48,248 bases of DNA from Priapulus caudatus (taxonomy: Eukaryota; Priapulida; Priapulimorpha; Priapulimorphida; Priapulidae). Positions 29,898 through 42,259 of the stretch are shown here, one piece after another. The stretch's first letter is position 1, and each line of letters starts with the position of its first letter. Below the pieces are notes generated by a model, which saw nothing but the letters and a program-made list of their open reading frames with translations, had not been told where the DNA came from and did not search any database. The translations under genes were made by a program, and so were the position numbers. The stretch is taken from NCBI RefSeq assembly GCF_000485595.1, contig NW_014577109.1, positions 641,139 through 689,386 on the forward strand. The letters are read 5' to 3'.

Positions 29898-30480
29898 TTG
29901 GCTATAAGACATGTAGCCGGCTCCTCAATACTGCAATCCGATTTTGCCAGTCGCAACGCCGCAGATTGCGAAGAACCAACGTGCCAGATCTGCACGTTCG
30001 TCAATACTGCTGAGAATTCTGTTGTCAGAGCAGTCTCGTTTCAGAAAGTTGCCAATGGTGATGCAAAACTGCCATTTACCAGGAGGACCGCTTGGTTGGC
30101 AATCCAGTCTGAATGTCCAGACCTACGCAGGACACATGCGCACTTAAAACAGGGTACACGCCCGTCCAATAAAGTCACCAACATCAAAGACGTCAAGCAT
30201 TACCTTCAGGTTGCATCCATCTCTCGTGACGGCTTACTCGTTGTTAAACACCAGACACCTTTCATGGCCAATCAGGACCGTATCGTCGTACCTCAAAGTG
30301 TCTGGGCAAGAGTGCTGATGTCTCTGCATATAAAGCTCGACCATCCTTCCAGTTATCAACTAAAAACTATGGTCAACCATGTCTTCTACGCTCTGGACAT
30401 GGACAAAGCAGTGGTCCACGAGGCTTATCAGACACTCGTAACTTTAAACTGTGTACGTCACGAATTTCTAGCCCCAGCAA
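29898..30480 (+). pseudogene. pol: Gypsy RNase H end and integrase N-terminus
   Basis: The frame reads [19 protein letters not shown] and CEEPTCQICTFV, as at the RNase H/integrase border, then DVKHYLQVASISRDGLLVVK, RIVVPQSVWARVLMSLH and LDHPSSYQLKTMVNHVFYALD, the H2C2-type N-terminal integrase region. Its open frame runs on to 30782 in unrelated AT-rich sequence. The catalytic core is absent. Confidence 0.65.
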
Positions 30481-31663
30481 GTAGTATATTTGTGTGTTAT
30501 TTGAACAAAATAAAATGTATGACAATACAATTAGTGTTTCTGTTTACTTTTCATGCTTATATACCTTCTTTATACTCCCTAATTTGCCGGTGCATTCGAT
30601 GTAACCAAACGCTCGACACAAAAACAACTGCCATTAATTCGAAACTCTTGCGTGGCGCCCAGAAGCAGCTAGCCTATATTGCAAACATCTGCGGTAAACG
30701 AGGCATTGGCAAAATTATTGTGGCAGCCATGGAAATGCCTTGTAAACTTAAAGGACCAATACCGTCATTTGCGGTTAACTAAATTGTGTAAGTTATGATT
30801 TTTGACCGCATGATGGAGCCACTATGTAGTTTACAGTTATACTGCTGTCAGACGATGGCGTTCTGCTGCGCATCACCTAATCTGTTTGTTGCCATGGGAA
30901 CTGGGGGCGTGCAACAACAAACGGAATGGAAGTAGACGAGGGAATCAGTATTTTGGCGTGTTCGTGCCCAAATATTTGCAATCGGGCAAAAGGAAGAGGG
31001 GCATGCCCTTGTTTTGCTGCAAAACAGTTTTGCAATGATATATGCACGTGTGGGAGCAAGAAGCTTGCATGCTAAAATAAGACCTCGTACGCTGGGAGTA
31101 GGAATGCGATGCGTGTTGATGATGACAGTAAAGATGACGAAGAGGTAGGCCTATGTGTATTTTATTTTTATTACGAAAATATTTACATAATATTAATATT
31201 ATTATTGCTCCAGATAGCATGCGTATTTGCATAAAATACGCATTGAAAACACTCATTTACGCCTACATATATACAAAACATAGATAGAGTCAACTGTACA
31301 GAATACGCTAGCATTCGCCTCAGTACGCATGAATGTACATACAAACTTACAATTACAATTACTGTAGTATTCTTTGACATAATATGCATATGCGTATGCT
31401 TCAAACGTGCGCGCACGCACGCACACACAATGCAAGCAAAATACTCGCGTTTGGCAACGTAGAAAGCAAAATACTTTTTCAGTACTCATTGGCAGAAGTA
31501 ATGATGAGTACTGTATTTGGCACATACTCATGGAAAACTACCGTGAGAAATGAGATTCTTCCGGAATTCCGGATTTCCTGATTTTATTTTATTTATGTAT
31601 TTCTTTCCGGATTCCTCCGTTTCTTGGTTCGTTTCGTCAGTACCATGCCTTATTTTGCTATGG
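30481..31663. other. Intergenic stretch without a recognisable gene
   Basis: This is AT-rich with a CGCACGCACGCAC run near 31411-31425. Antisense open frames at 30877-31531 overlap low-complexity sequence and show no domain. Confidence 0.45.
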
Positions 31664-31831
31664 GCGCCGCCATCTTGGCTCTCACACCATTGGTTAATTT
31701 TCAAGTCTCGCTACAACGAGATGCGCGAGATCGTCGTGCGCATTCATGACATCGAAAGACCCATTCACCGCATTCATGGCATTATTTGCATGATTTACAT
31801 TTCAATAGTGGCGTGATACATTCATTCAACG
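31664..31831 (+). promoter_or_regulatory. Probable promoter of the hAT-type gene
   Basis: GCGCCGCCATCTTGGC, a YY1-type motif, at about 31664-31679 and CCATTGGTTAAT, a CCAAT-type box, at about 31687-31698 lie about 150 bp before the transposase ATG at 31832. Both are common in animal TATA-less promoters. Activity is an inference. Confidence 0.4.
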
Positions 31832-34231
31832 ATGTCTTGTAAAATTATTGATAGAACGGCGGATCTAAAAGCTCTTGAGGCACCCGTGAAAAACAAATTC
31901 AAATGGAACTGGCTGGAGGAGAAAGACGGTAATGGCAATTTTCTTTCGGCATACCTACGGAAGATCGATGTTCCAGGGTACGTTGCGTGTGAATGGTGCA
32001 GTGACAAATTGAAATACGCTTCTTCGGGTAAGGCCGACTTAAAAAATCATTCAACGAAGCAAAAACATCTTGATATAAGAACTGCAAGACTTGGTTCAGC
32101 GGCACTACCAGCTATGTTTCGTGCTAATCAAGCAATGATCGATTGTGAAATGCCAGGCCCAGCCCCAGCACATGAAGATGAAGCCCAATTGTCCTATGGA
32201 GCACCACCCAACTGTTGAGAAAATGCCCCTCACCAAGGCCCCCAACCAGCACCATTAGTTGGTGTATCAGACAGAAAGGCACATTTGGAAGCCATGACTG
32301 TTTCTTTTATTGCTGAAAACTCCCTACCCCTTAGCATGGCCCCCAAGTTGATTGACTTCAGCAAAGAACTGAGTCGAGATCAAAAGGCTTTGGATGGACT
32401 TACCATGCATCGGACTACCGCATCATACAAAATGCGAGAGGGGTTGGGTACTGTTGTCCATAAGCGTACAGTTAACGACTTGAAGGCCAATCACTTTTCA
32501 ATGAATATCAATGAGTGCTTTAGCAATAATAACCAGAAAGTCTTAACTATTCTTGTGAGTTACTTTTCAGAGTTAGCCAAAGAAGTTGTAGTGAAGCATT
32601 TTGAATCAGAATCGATGATTGTAGTCAATGCTAAGAAAGTACTGGAATTTGTTTTGGCTGCATTTGAAAAAGATAACGTTCCACTCACTCAGCTTATTTC
32701 AAATCGGTCCGATTCCACTAACTATATGAGAGGAAAGCGAAGTGGATTTGAGACCCAGCTTCGAGAAGTTGTCCCACATCTCCTAGACATAGACGGTGAT
32801 ATTTTCCACCATATGCACAACTGTGTGCAAAGGTTCTGCCCTCATTTTGCCAACATCATTAAGGGTCTTGTTGATGATCTCCATACAGATTGTAAGTGGA
32901 GCACTGACCTTCGGGATCTATTAAAAGAAACATGTTTCATTCTTGGGATTAATTTCAATGTTCCTGGTCAGCGTACAGCGCACAGATGGCTCTCGGTATA
33001 TGATGTAACTCTGAAGAATTCCAATATGATGGATGCATTCCAGGTATTCTACTATGCATGAGTACCCACAGACCTCAAAGAGACCTACAGACCTGTTGTA
33101 GCAAATATTCTCCAATCTCATTCTGTATCAAGGGAGGCACGATTGAGGATTTATGAAATTCTGAATGCCCTGAATAAGAAGGCCCTCACAACTGATGGGA
33201 AGAACAGAAAGGCGAGGATAGTCACAAAGGTTATTTACCAGCACCAGAAGACCATGCTACACATGCGCCTTTATTTATCTGTTCTCCCTCTCTTCAAGTC
33301 GTTTATCTTGGTATTCAAACAGAAGGAACCGATGGTCCACCGTTTGCATGACAAACTTTGTGAAATTCTCCGGCATTTCCTTTCATGTTTTGTCAAACAT
33401 GAGATGGTCAAGAATCTAACCGCCAGACAGCTAAAGAGTTTTGATGTTAAAGATGAAACCAGTCATCACTCATCATCATCAATCGTCATTGGTTCAGCTG
33501 CTATATCCATTCTGGCTGACATGGCCAGAACAACAGCACAGGCAAAGATGAAAACGGAATTCATTGAAAATGTCAAGGGCGCATTTATTGATGCTGCAGT
33601 GTATATACAGAACAAAATACCATTGGATAACCGACTTTTGCAGTGCCTGTCGTCCCTAGACCCAATGGTGCAGGGTCGTCATGCACTTACATGTAGCATA
33701 CTTAAGAAAACTGAAAAATTATTTTCCAACAGTTCTTGGTGAAGATGAATATGACGCCTACACCTTGGAAGCATCCCGCCTTCAGCTTGACAAGGAGTTA
33801 GGACAAACGATAAGCCAGTGCGTCTTGACCACTGGTGGGTTTCTCTCTGGTCGTTATCCAGTGCTAGAGAAAGTGGTGAAGACAGCATTAAGTATCATTA
33901 CTGGGCCGCATGTGGAACAATCTTTCAGTATCATGAATGACCTGATAGATCATAAATCAAACAGACTTGATACAAGTACTTATCCATGCAGAGTATTAAA
34001 TATGACCTGTCCTCTAGACACACTACTACTCTTAGTGCATACCGTAGGAATGATATTCGTAGGACCCCTGTAGACAAGCCTGTAGTCTACCATATGAATA
34101 CTGCACGTGGTAGATATCAGAAGTTGGACTCTGCTAGAAAAGAGAAAGAAGACAAACGGGAGACTGAAATTGGACAAACGCCAGAATCCACCCAAATCCA
34201 AGAATTTCACAGTACACCAACTGGCAACTAA
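31832..34231 (+). pseudogene. hAT-type transposase pseudogene with zinc finger
   Basis: The frame from ATG 31832 to 33742 is continuous except for two in-frame TGAs (32216 and 33059). A +1 shift near 33700 leads to 33681-34073 and another near 33980 to 33986-34231, giving about 790 codons. Residues about 50-80 form a BED-like finger (CEWCSDKLKYASSGK, then H-x5-H). Middle features include KRSGFETQLREVVPHLLD and an RW-containing RTAHRWLSVYDV. The C-terminal IITGPHVEQSFSIMNDLID resembles the hAT dimerisation region. Length fits hAT transposases or domesticated relatives. No terminal repeats were found. Confidence 0.6.
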
Positions 34232-34850
34232 GATAAAAAAAGACACTTGCAAAAGGCAGGACAGGCAGGCAATAGCTTCACCTGGCACAGTTAAATAACT
34301 CTTAGGACTAATGTGTAAATATGCAGCTATGCTTTGCGGTACTCTTGTTTTTCATTTGCTTCCCATGAAAAATGCCCATTTTGTAGGGAACATCCCTACA
34401 AAATAGGAATTTTTCAACTTTTTTTGGAAGGTAGATTTGTGATCCCCAAATGCCAGGAAATCGTATTTACAGCCTTTATTGAAAAAAGATTTCTGGGGGA
34501 GGACCCCCCTACCCCATTTTTTGGCCTTCGGTGCACCGCCGCTCCGCAGTCACAGATTGTGATATAGTTGTAATTAAAAATGTTTTCCCCCAGATTTTTT
34601 TTAATTGGCCTGTATCATCTATGCCATGTGACCCGGTACACATAGTCATACCATAGATATATACAACGCATTGGGTGATGTGGCGTCACCGGCAGGCAGC
34701 GCCACTTAGTGGCACTGATCACATCCGGTACGATGTATAGAACATTGGACAATGTCATTTCTATCTTGCAGGTTGCAGTCTTCCATTTGTTTGCATAGCT
34801 GTCGAGTGAAATAGATCTCGATTCGACAACAGACACAGACAATTGTCAAG
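34232..34850. other. Stretch without a gene; short hairpin
   Basis: No coding region is supported. A perfect hairpin with 12-bp arms (ATTTTGTAGGGA, loop ACA, TCCCTACAAAAT) lies at 34378-34404. A CGCCACTTAGTGGC inverted word lies near 34699-34712. Confidence 0.5.
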
Positions 34851-36120
34851 ATGTGCTGTGTGATCTACTCGTTACATTACGTCCTCGTCGTCTATGGAGG
34901 GCTGGCGGAAAACAAGAACTATGTGCTCAAGGAACTCATTCCTTTCTTTAACTACCGAGATGAGTTATCGGTACAAGATGGTATCCTACTGCGTGGTGAG
35001 CGAATCATAGTTCTGACAGAACTGCGTCGCGAAATGAAAGAAAAACTGCATGCAGGACATCTAGGTATTAACTCGTGTCTTAGACGAGCACGTGAGCTCA
35101 TATATTGACTAGAATGTCGTCTGAGATATGTGCCTTCGTGGAAGCCTGCGATCTCTGTGCAACCTATGCTGATCGCCAAACACCAGAGACATTGTCTTTA
35201 CATGAGGTACCCGACAGACCATGGGAGAAAGTAGGAACTGATTTGTTCTCATATAAGGTGAGACAATACTTGATAACTGTCGACTACTACAGCTCTTTCT
35301 TTGAACTAAATTACTTGCCAGATACATTGCCAGAGCCAAACTGAAACATAACTTTGCCAGACATGGAATCCCTGACTGTGTCATTAGTGATGGAGGTCCT
35401 CAATATGCCTCTGAGGAATTATCAAAATTTGGGAGGAAATGGGGTTTTACTCATAAGCAATCCAGCCCTGGAAACAGCAAGGCTAATGGAGCCGCAGAGG
35501 CAGCAGTGAAGAACGCCAAAAAGAGTCTGAAGAAATCCGCAGCCTCCAATACTGAATTCCTGTTGAATGTGCGTAATACTCCAACTGAGAGTCTACAAAC
35601 TAGTCCATGCCAGCGACTGTTTGGAAGGCGAAACAAAACCCTTATCCCATCAACGCTGTAACATATACTACTAGAAACAGCTTTAAGAGACCAGAAATGC
35701 CAAATGGAGGTCAGACGGATACATATGACAAATCAGACAAATGCAAACCGTCAAGATCTCACACCACTTTGGCTAGGTGACAGTGTAAGGATTCAACCAA
35801 TCCAAAGAGGACAGCCAGAGTGGCGGCCTGACAAAGTCACAAAAAATTCAAGCCAAGGACATATGAAGTTGTCACTCATGAAGGAACAGTAATGAGACCT
35901 AATCGTCAAAAGTTGCGCCTCAAACCTCCAGTCAGAAGCACCTGTGAAGCAGACTGCAGATAGTGTCACAGACCCCGCAAGTGATGTGAGCGAGGAGACT
36001 GTCCCAAAACCGACAGGAAATGTGACGTGTACGCAAACTGTACGAACACCAGCAGACACTGGATGCGACAGTGTGTCACTGGGAGGCATGCAGTCCTTAT
36101 CGGACGAGGTCTGGTAGGAC
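34851..36120 (+). pseudogene. pol: Gypsy integrase fragment
   Basis: Homology starts near 34895. At 34851-35108 the frame has NYRDELSVQDGILLRGERII and LHAGHLGINSCLRRARELIY, the H2C2 zinc region. At 35105-35344 it has CDLCATYA and RPWEKVGTDLFSYKV, with the first catalytic Asp in GTDLF. A frame change near 35340 gives ARHGIPDCVISDGGPQYA with the second Asp, then GNSKANGAAEAAVKNAKK carrying the Glu, and RNTPTESLQTSPCQRLFGRR. A later piece (SVRIQPIQRGQPEWRPDKV) is the C-terminal GPY/F-like region. The gag-RT part is missing. It is closest in feel to K02A2.6-like Gypsy integrases. Confidence 0.75.
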
Positions 36121-38012
36121 CGTGAAACCGACCGCCCGTTTCAATGTATAGTGGGCGATGATAAAAGTGCACGGAGAACTGTCAGAGCAGATAATTTTGA
36201 ATAAGTTCTGATCGGTACAAATTCATCGTAATGTTCCCTGAATGTTAGAATCCTTGAAGTTAAAGATAATTTTGTTTGTTTCTTGGTAAAGTAGACAACA
36301 GTTAATTCTAAAATATGATTATTTTCCTTTAAAGAGAGGTGTTGCGTGAAGACAAAATACTATCGTTTATTCTGGTTCTGCTAACGAAGACTCAAACAAC
36401 AAAACAGCAAGTGCGTAGGAGCCAAATGTCGGACAGGAGTCAATAGTGGGCCGCCTACGTAAAAACCTATTTTGTAATTATTTGTGAGTTATTTAATAAA
36501 AAAAAAACAAGTTATTTCTATAGATTAATGCGTTATGTACATTTTTATGCTAAATAATCTAGACTGTGTTACATATATAAAGATTTACGAGAATTTATTT
36601 ATACTCCCGTGAGGCTCTTGGTGCCAAAATTAAAATTACGTAAGTGTGTAACAGAAAATTTCGAATTGGTAAATTGTCGTATTACTCGTTTAATAACACA
36701 AGTATAAAAGATTATGTGTGTTTTTAACATGAATGAACATGAAAAATTGCTTCCATTACAGGCTTTCATTTTTAAGAGGCGCGATCGCGCTCGCGCTCCA
36801 CCGCGCACCCGAAATTGTGCCATGGTGCGCGCATCATCGCGCCTCATAAAAGTGGTTGAAATCGCGCATCAAAAGTATGTCTATTATGTTGAAATATCGC
36901 TCCATAGAGTTCTCAATGTAGGGGGGTACAAAAAGGTTAGCAACACACAACAATTTGTGGTGTGTAAGTAACTGAACGTATGGCAGAGGTACAGGTCTGG
37001 TTATTACCTTCTGGTTTATATATATATATATAAATACAACTAAACAACAGCATCCAAATACAGGTACCGTACCTATACGGTAGCCACAAGTTACCTGCTC
37101 GTTTTCTACTATACGTGGCGAGAAGTGGTTTTCTGCCGACGTGAAACAGTCGTAGGGCTGGAGGGGCTACATACGTGGCCAAGTAATTTGGCTAGTTTGT
37201 TGATGGATTGTGATGATATTTTGTGCTGAAATATGCAGGTACATGGATTAGAATCTCTAAGGATGAAAATCAGAATAAATAAAACAAGTTTATTTTTACA
37301 TCCGATCAACTCTTTTATTAATCTGGGTGCTAGTGTTGGGTTGTTGGATGAAAAGAATGTAATTCCTGACGAAGCATTGAATGAATGAAGGTGAAGATGA
37401 ATGATAATCAGTAGATTGACATGACATCCAATTTCGTTTTGGATTTCACTCTAGACTGAGATTGGTCATGATTCATCATACACCCCCCCCAGAGGCATGA
37501 TGGAGAGCCCTCAAGGAGCTCTCATCATCCCTTTTAAAGGTGTGATTTTAGTGGAGCTCTCCATCATGCCTCTTAAGGGTGTGATTTTTTAGTGGAGCTC
37601 TCCATCATGCCTCTTAAGGGTGTGATTATGGAGCGTGAAAAGACCCCCTGTGGCGTCCTAGGGGAGTCATTAGTAGTCCTCCTGTACTTTTCAAATCTGA
37701 AAGCCTGCATTACATAAAATTATCGTATGATTTATGCTGTCCGACCTTACGTGTCCTCCAAAAAATGTTTGAGTCTAAAGTCGGACAGTAGATTTGTTAA
37801 TGTCAACTCTCCTCAACACTTATAATTTGCCATCTTTTAAAAAATACCTAGATTGTATATTTTTCAAAGTACTAGGAGCAAAAATTATTATTGAATCATG
37901 TTGATAGCTTATAATAAAATATAAAAATAACATAACATCATGAAAATTCGTCAAAATCATTATCGCGCCCGGGCCACCAGGAACATTGTGCTCGTACCAA
38001 AAGAAAGCATAG
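36121..38012. other. Noncoding stretch with short repeats
   Basis: I see no supported gene. There is a GCGATCGCGCTCGCGCTCC patch near 36779-36797, a (TA)n run near 37018-37033, and the tandem repeat at 37536-37625. Confidence 0.45.
37536..37625. repeat. Short tandem repeat, about 42-bp unit
   Basis: GGTGTGATTTTAGTGGAGC followed by TCTCCATCATGCCTCTTAA occurs twice, with a third partial GGTGTGATTATGGAG. A related, partly inverted GAGAGCCCTC...GAGCTCTC segment precedes it at 37500-37525. Confidence 0.75.
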
Positions 38013-38126
38013 ATGGAGGACGTGCTCGGCAAGGACTGGCTGCAGTCGGTGTTCCTGCCAAACGCCAGGAAGCAGCGGCCTCTCCTGCTAGTGTTGGATG
38101 AACACAGCAGCCACGTCACTCTGTAG
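38013..38126 (+). pseudogene. Pogo/Tigger-type DDE transposase fragment
   Basis: A short frame starting ATG GAG GAC reads WLQSVFLPNARKQRPLLLVL then DEHSSHVTL and ends at TAG. The RPLLLVLDxHSSHVT block is the second-Asp motif of DDE_1 (pogo/Tigger/Jerky-like) transposases. Only 37 codons remain; no other part is found nearby. Confidence 0.6.
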
Positions 38127-38325
38127 TTCATTCAAATAGCGAGATAGATTATCCTACTTGTGTTCTACAGAGCAGACAGCATCAAAACGGCACGCATGCA
38201 GTAAGATAAGTCTGAAAGGACTACTGAAAATAAAAATATAATTAGTGTTATAATTAGTAATAGTAGTAATAATTACTAATATAGTATTAGTACTTAGAAA
38301 ATATGGTTTAACATTTTACCCGCAG

Positions 38326-38510
38326 GTATTCACAATGACTGGACACAATGCAGTTCACCTAATAGCACTAACTGTAGCGAGAAAGGACACAAATTACATA
38401 GATTTCCTGCTAATCATGATAGGAAAATGAGGTGGGCGGTAAATATGAGGCAATCAAATACCAAGCTGGGGGATGTATGGGTGCCTCCCAAACGTGCAAG
38501 GCTCTATAGT
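38326..38510 (+). pseudogene. THAP-domain exon, first part
   Basis: The acceptor (TTTTACCCGCAG) and GTAAGT donor are good. The frame reads CSSPNSTNCSEKGHKLHRFP, then DRKMRWAVNMRQ and DVWVPPKRARLYS, the first two-thirds of a THAP zinc finger. The position usually occupied by Cys in LCSxHF is Tyr (TAT), and the N-terminal Cys spacing is unusual. It joins in phase 0 to the next exon. The THAP domain is a C2CH DNA-binding finger found in P-element-type transposases and host factors. Confidence 0.6.
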
Positions 38511-38662
38511 GTAAGTACCAATGCCGTGCGATATATATGTTATGAATTGATGCAATACAGACTGCTAAGTACTGTATATCTGTGCCATTTAAATTGCTGC
38601 TATTTGCGTTAGACATTAGCAATTTTAGCTGTTTCAGTCTCATTTATTTAAATATGAAACAG

Positions 38663-38850
38663 GCACACTTTGAAGAGTCTCAATTTGAGAATGATAGAGT
38701 CGACGGTTTGAAAAAGCTAAAACAATCTGCAGTTCCCACACTATTTGATGTACCAAATCCGCCGAAAAAGCTGACGAATACAAGGAAAGCAAAGAAAAGA
38801 AAATTGGATGCCTGGGAGAGCACCTCACCTAAAGTGTCTAGATCGTGTGC
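38663..38850 (+). pseudogene. THAP-domain exon, second part
   Basis: After acceptor TATGAAACAG the frame reads AHFEESQFENDRVDG, LKKLKQSAVPTLFDVPNPP and a basic KKLTNTRKAKKRKL tail. HF...F and AVPTLF are the conserved end of THAP fingers. The 3' donor is unclear (GTGCGT near 38849 is possible). Confidence 0.6.
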
Positions 38851-39056
38851 GTTTCTTTTTTATCTTGATTATAATTCTAATATAATATTAATAAAATGTA
38901 TTATATCATAAATAAAAAGCAATTTCCTACCTAAGATTGTAGTCTGTGTGCTAACGTTGAATGGAATTGAACACTAGAGATTTAATCATGAACTTCTGTA
39001 TAGATAGAGACATTTGATTTTCACATTATGTTTGAATGCCTTATATACCTTTACAG

Positions 39057-39220
39057 GTGCTGACCACAATTATCAATGCAAAGCCCAACCCACGACAGCA
39101 TCCGGAATAGAAGAAATAGAAGAGGAAGTAGACGAAGAGGAAGGAGGAAGAGGAGAAGGCTGCTTGATTAATTTCACTAGCCAACATCAACTCGAAATGA
39201 GAAGAATAAGAAAAAGAGAG
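39057..39220 (+). pseudogene. Possible further exon, acidic
   Basis: After acceptor ACCTTTACAG the frame reads ADHNYQCKAQPTTASGIEEI, an Asp/Glu/Gly-rich run, and QHQLEMRRIRKREV. It could be a downstream exon of the THAP gene or an unrelated low-complexity frame. No domain is recognised. Confidence 0.3.
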
Positions 39221-41535
39221 GTTTGCCATGCCATATATTACTGTCTATTATATACCATGTTTTGAAAAACCGTAATTGAGACAAAATTATATTCGAAATG
39301 GCATGGAACTAAACACATTTGATCAACCCGCCTTTAATGTGACATCTATATGATTATGCATTTTGTTTTGACACATCTTCAGAATAATGAGTACAAGATT
39401 GCTGACCTGTACTGTTCAATATCGCGTAGCTATGCCACTTCTGTTGAAGATGCACACATATTCGAGCTTGCTCAGAATAGGCAGGCTTGCTCCGGGCAAG
39501 AGAAAGGATTACGAACGATAGCGTATCACCCCATATATGCACATTATGGTTTACCACATATCCAAATTGTGTCTTTTATAGAGTGGTATTAAACAGTTTA
39601 GTGCACAGGGGATGGAGAAGTTAAACACAACACAAACAGCAGTCTAATAAAATAGATGCCAGTGGCGACATAATCAGTGCATGCTGGAGGCAGTGCCATC
39701 TCGGTGATAAGAAACGAACTCGAAATTCTTACAATAAGAGAAATGATGAATACTGGGGTGGTGAAGGAGAAATTTTAACTAAACGCAGGAAGAAACTTGT
39801 CTGCACATCTACTGCTGAAGGCACTGTCTCTACATGTCTTAATTACTAAAAGCAGTCTCAATCTATAAATCTAGATGTACTGTACTTGCCATTGTAAATG
39901 TTTCTATATTTCTAGTTACTTATTTTCTGAATAAAATAATAATTAAATCAATATAATGTATTTGATTCATTTGAATCTTGAAATTGAAAAAAGCAATTTT
40001 GGCCTTTAACATTTTGAAACCAAATCTCACTCATTCTCAGAGAACCAATCCACATGAACTTCGAGAGTTGTGCTTGGCACCTGATCCGAAAGAAGACATG
40101 ACGAGACAGGCATGATAGCCTTTCATTGTCTGGTCAAGAAAAACACATACTTAATTTAGATGTACAATCGGACACCCCCTCGGGCCCACGCCCTAAACCC
40201 CACCCCATCATCAGGGGGTCTGACAATAGCGACCCCAAGACTGTGAAACCCAGTTAACTGCTGTCAAGGTGTAGCTGAACAGAGCCAGTTTCATATCTAA
40301 ACTAGCCATTGGTTTATACTGGATTGTCCAAATATTTTCCCATAAATGAGTTCAAGATCATCCATCAACCTCAAAATTGGAGGATGTCGGCAGCATTCTA
40401 GCTGAAAGGGATGAAGAGTGTAGAGAGGACGCGCCAAGCAAGAGCCCTGAACACAGTGCAGGGGACGAATTTCGAAATTTTAGTCACCATGCGAAAAATC
40501 ACGAGTGCCTAAAAAATCCACGTGCTAAAATGAATTCTAACGTCCAGTTTTTTTAAAAACTACTAATTACATACACTTTTTGCATACTATTACTACTAAT
40601 CGTTGGAATGAGCTTATGTTGTGATTTAACAAGGCTATATAGTAGGGATAGTAGGGAGCTTTTGATTTGTCTCAACGAACGAGTTTTACGATGAGTGATG
40701 TCACATTGAGGCACCGACTCCACGGCCTAGTTGCCTTCCAAATCACACGACGGTAGTTAGGCCATATTCCCGTCCCTTCTCGTCGCAGTGAGAACGACAA
40801 CGTACGTCAAAACAGGAAGGTTGCAGAATTGACTCGGTATTATGCATTTTAGCTATTTAATTAAATCTTATTGTATTATTTTAGTGTGAGCGATACTCCA
40901 CCTGAAACATTATTTTAAGATTACCCCTTTTTGTCGTGGAGTGCTACACATGCCTATCGTAAGTCGGAAGATTGCCCTTTTTAGCCACGGAGATAGCCGA
41001 TGCGTACAAGTTCTTACGTCACTTCCGACATGCTCGGGTTAGAGAATGTGTTCTCTCTCTTTTTCGCGGCCATAGCGAATTTCGTTCTCTGTTTGTTGCT
41101 TCTCCAATAGATTTATTCTTCCCGACGCTAAGGACATGAGTAAACACATAATTACTTGTTTAGAAATATGCATAAACATTTGTGCTAGAGTGTAAAGTGT
41201 ATGTTCTGTCAGCATCGAACTGTAGAAGGATATTATGTGAGATTTAGTATAGTGACATGCAAGGCTTCGCTATCAAGGTGGTGTGATGCTTATTAATAGA
41301 AGCCTACAGTATTGCTGGTGGAAATAGATGTGTTGGTTACCAGTAACGTAATGTTGACAGAACATCGCGTCAATTCCATCGTATTTTCGGGATGTCACAA
41401 TTTGATCGGAATTATTAAATACCTCTGGGAATGAGGGTTTTGTAACCTTGTTGTAAGTATTGTGGTATTACAAACTGTATAATATGTGTAGTGTTACGAT
41501 GAAAGATGATATATGTAGAGAGTAAATAGTAAGCT
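39221..41535. other. Long stretch without a supported gene
   Basis: A frame after TTCAG near 39382 (ADLYCSISRSYATSVEDAH) and one near 39665-39835 (SACWRQCHLGDKKR) could be decayed exons, but neither shows a family. The rest is AT-rich intergenic sequence. Confidence 0.4.
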
Positions 41536-42259
41536 TTGGGGACCGTTCATTGCAGTTGGTGTACTCCGAGCCTGGACAGACATGCGGCCCGGTTATTGCG
41601 CGAAGCCGCGCCCCAACAGCGAATACGCCGCCCACTTTTTGTCCACTTAGACAGTTACCTTAGACAGGAATCTGAAAACGAACTCCGCGAAAACTGGGCG
41701 CAATCCAACCGACATTTCGCGATGGACGGCTTGAGGCCATCTCCAAATGGCCCCTAAACTTTTTTGGGGGTGGCGCGCCTCATGGCTAAGACGTAGTGGC
41801 TCCTACAAGAAACCCCAAGAAATGCTGTCAATCAGCGATGACGCGCTCGCTCATTGGCCGCTACGCGATGACGTGCGCTACTGCCGAGTATAGCGTTATG
41901 TCTATCACAGAGCTTTTAACGAAGTGTCGTACGGCGCTCCACGTGGGGGGGCGCGGTCTAGATGCTATCTCCAAAAGCAGCAGCGCCTTGGCGGCGCCTG
42001 GCTGCGTACGGCTGCGTACGTGCCACGTTTCGACCAACCTCCTGACCCCGCGCTGCCCGTGGCGACGGCACGTCGTGCGAGCACCTGCGCTGGCGTGGCC
42101 GGCGTGGCAAACCAGCAGCAGCACCAAATACTGGTCCCTGCTAGCTGCTGCAGCGCGGCTCTGGAGCAGCAAAGCAGCAGCAGCAGGAAATGCCCTCCCC
42201 CCAAGGCTGCCGTAGTCAAGCCGGTGTACGTCTGACGAAAACTGTGCGATGTTACGCTT
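41536..42259. other. GC-rich stretch of unknown role
   Basis: This is a CpG-rich island in AT-rich surroundings with many open frames on both strands, none with a recognisable product. CAG/GCTG-rich words near 42110-42190 explain the Gln/Ser-rich and Leu/Ala-rich readings. It could be a promoter, CpG island or LTR; I could not find LTR ends. Confidence 0.35.

Larger units (their letters stand above)
28330..30480 (+). mobile_element. Gypsy remnant: split gag joined to integrase start
   Basis: Gag begins at 28330, is split by a foldback element at 28470-29254, and resumes to about 29890. Sequence then jumps to the RNase H-end/integrase N-terminal region, with no protease or RT between. Recognisable homology ends near 30480. 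All parts are on the plus strand. The internal deletion and the insertion show two separate damaging events. Confidence 0.7.

Noticed and set aside
30877-31531. Overlapping antisense frames
   Set aside because: They lie in AT-rich and CA-repeat sequence with no domain or promoter evidence.
41796-42235. Several overlapping open frames on both strands in the GC-rich block
   Set aside because: High GC lowers stop frequency; readings are low-complexity and no family is seen.
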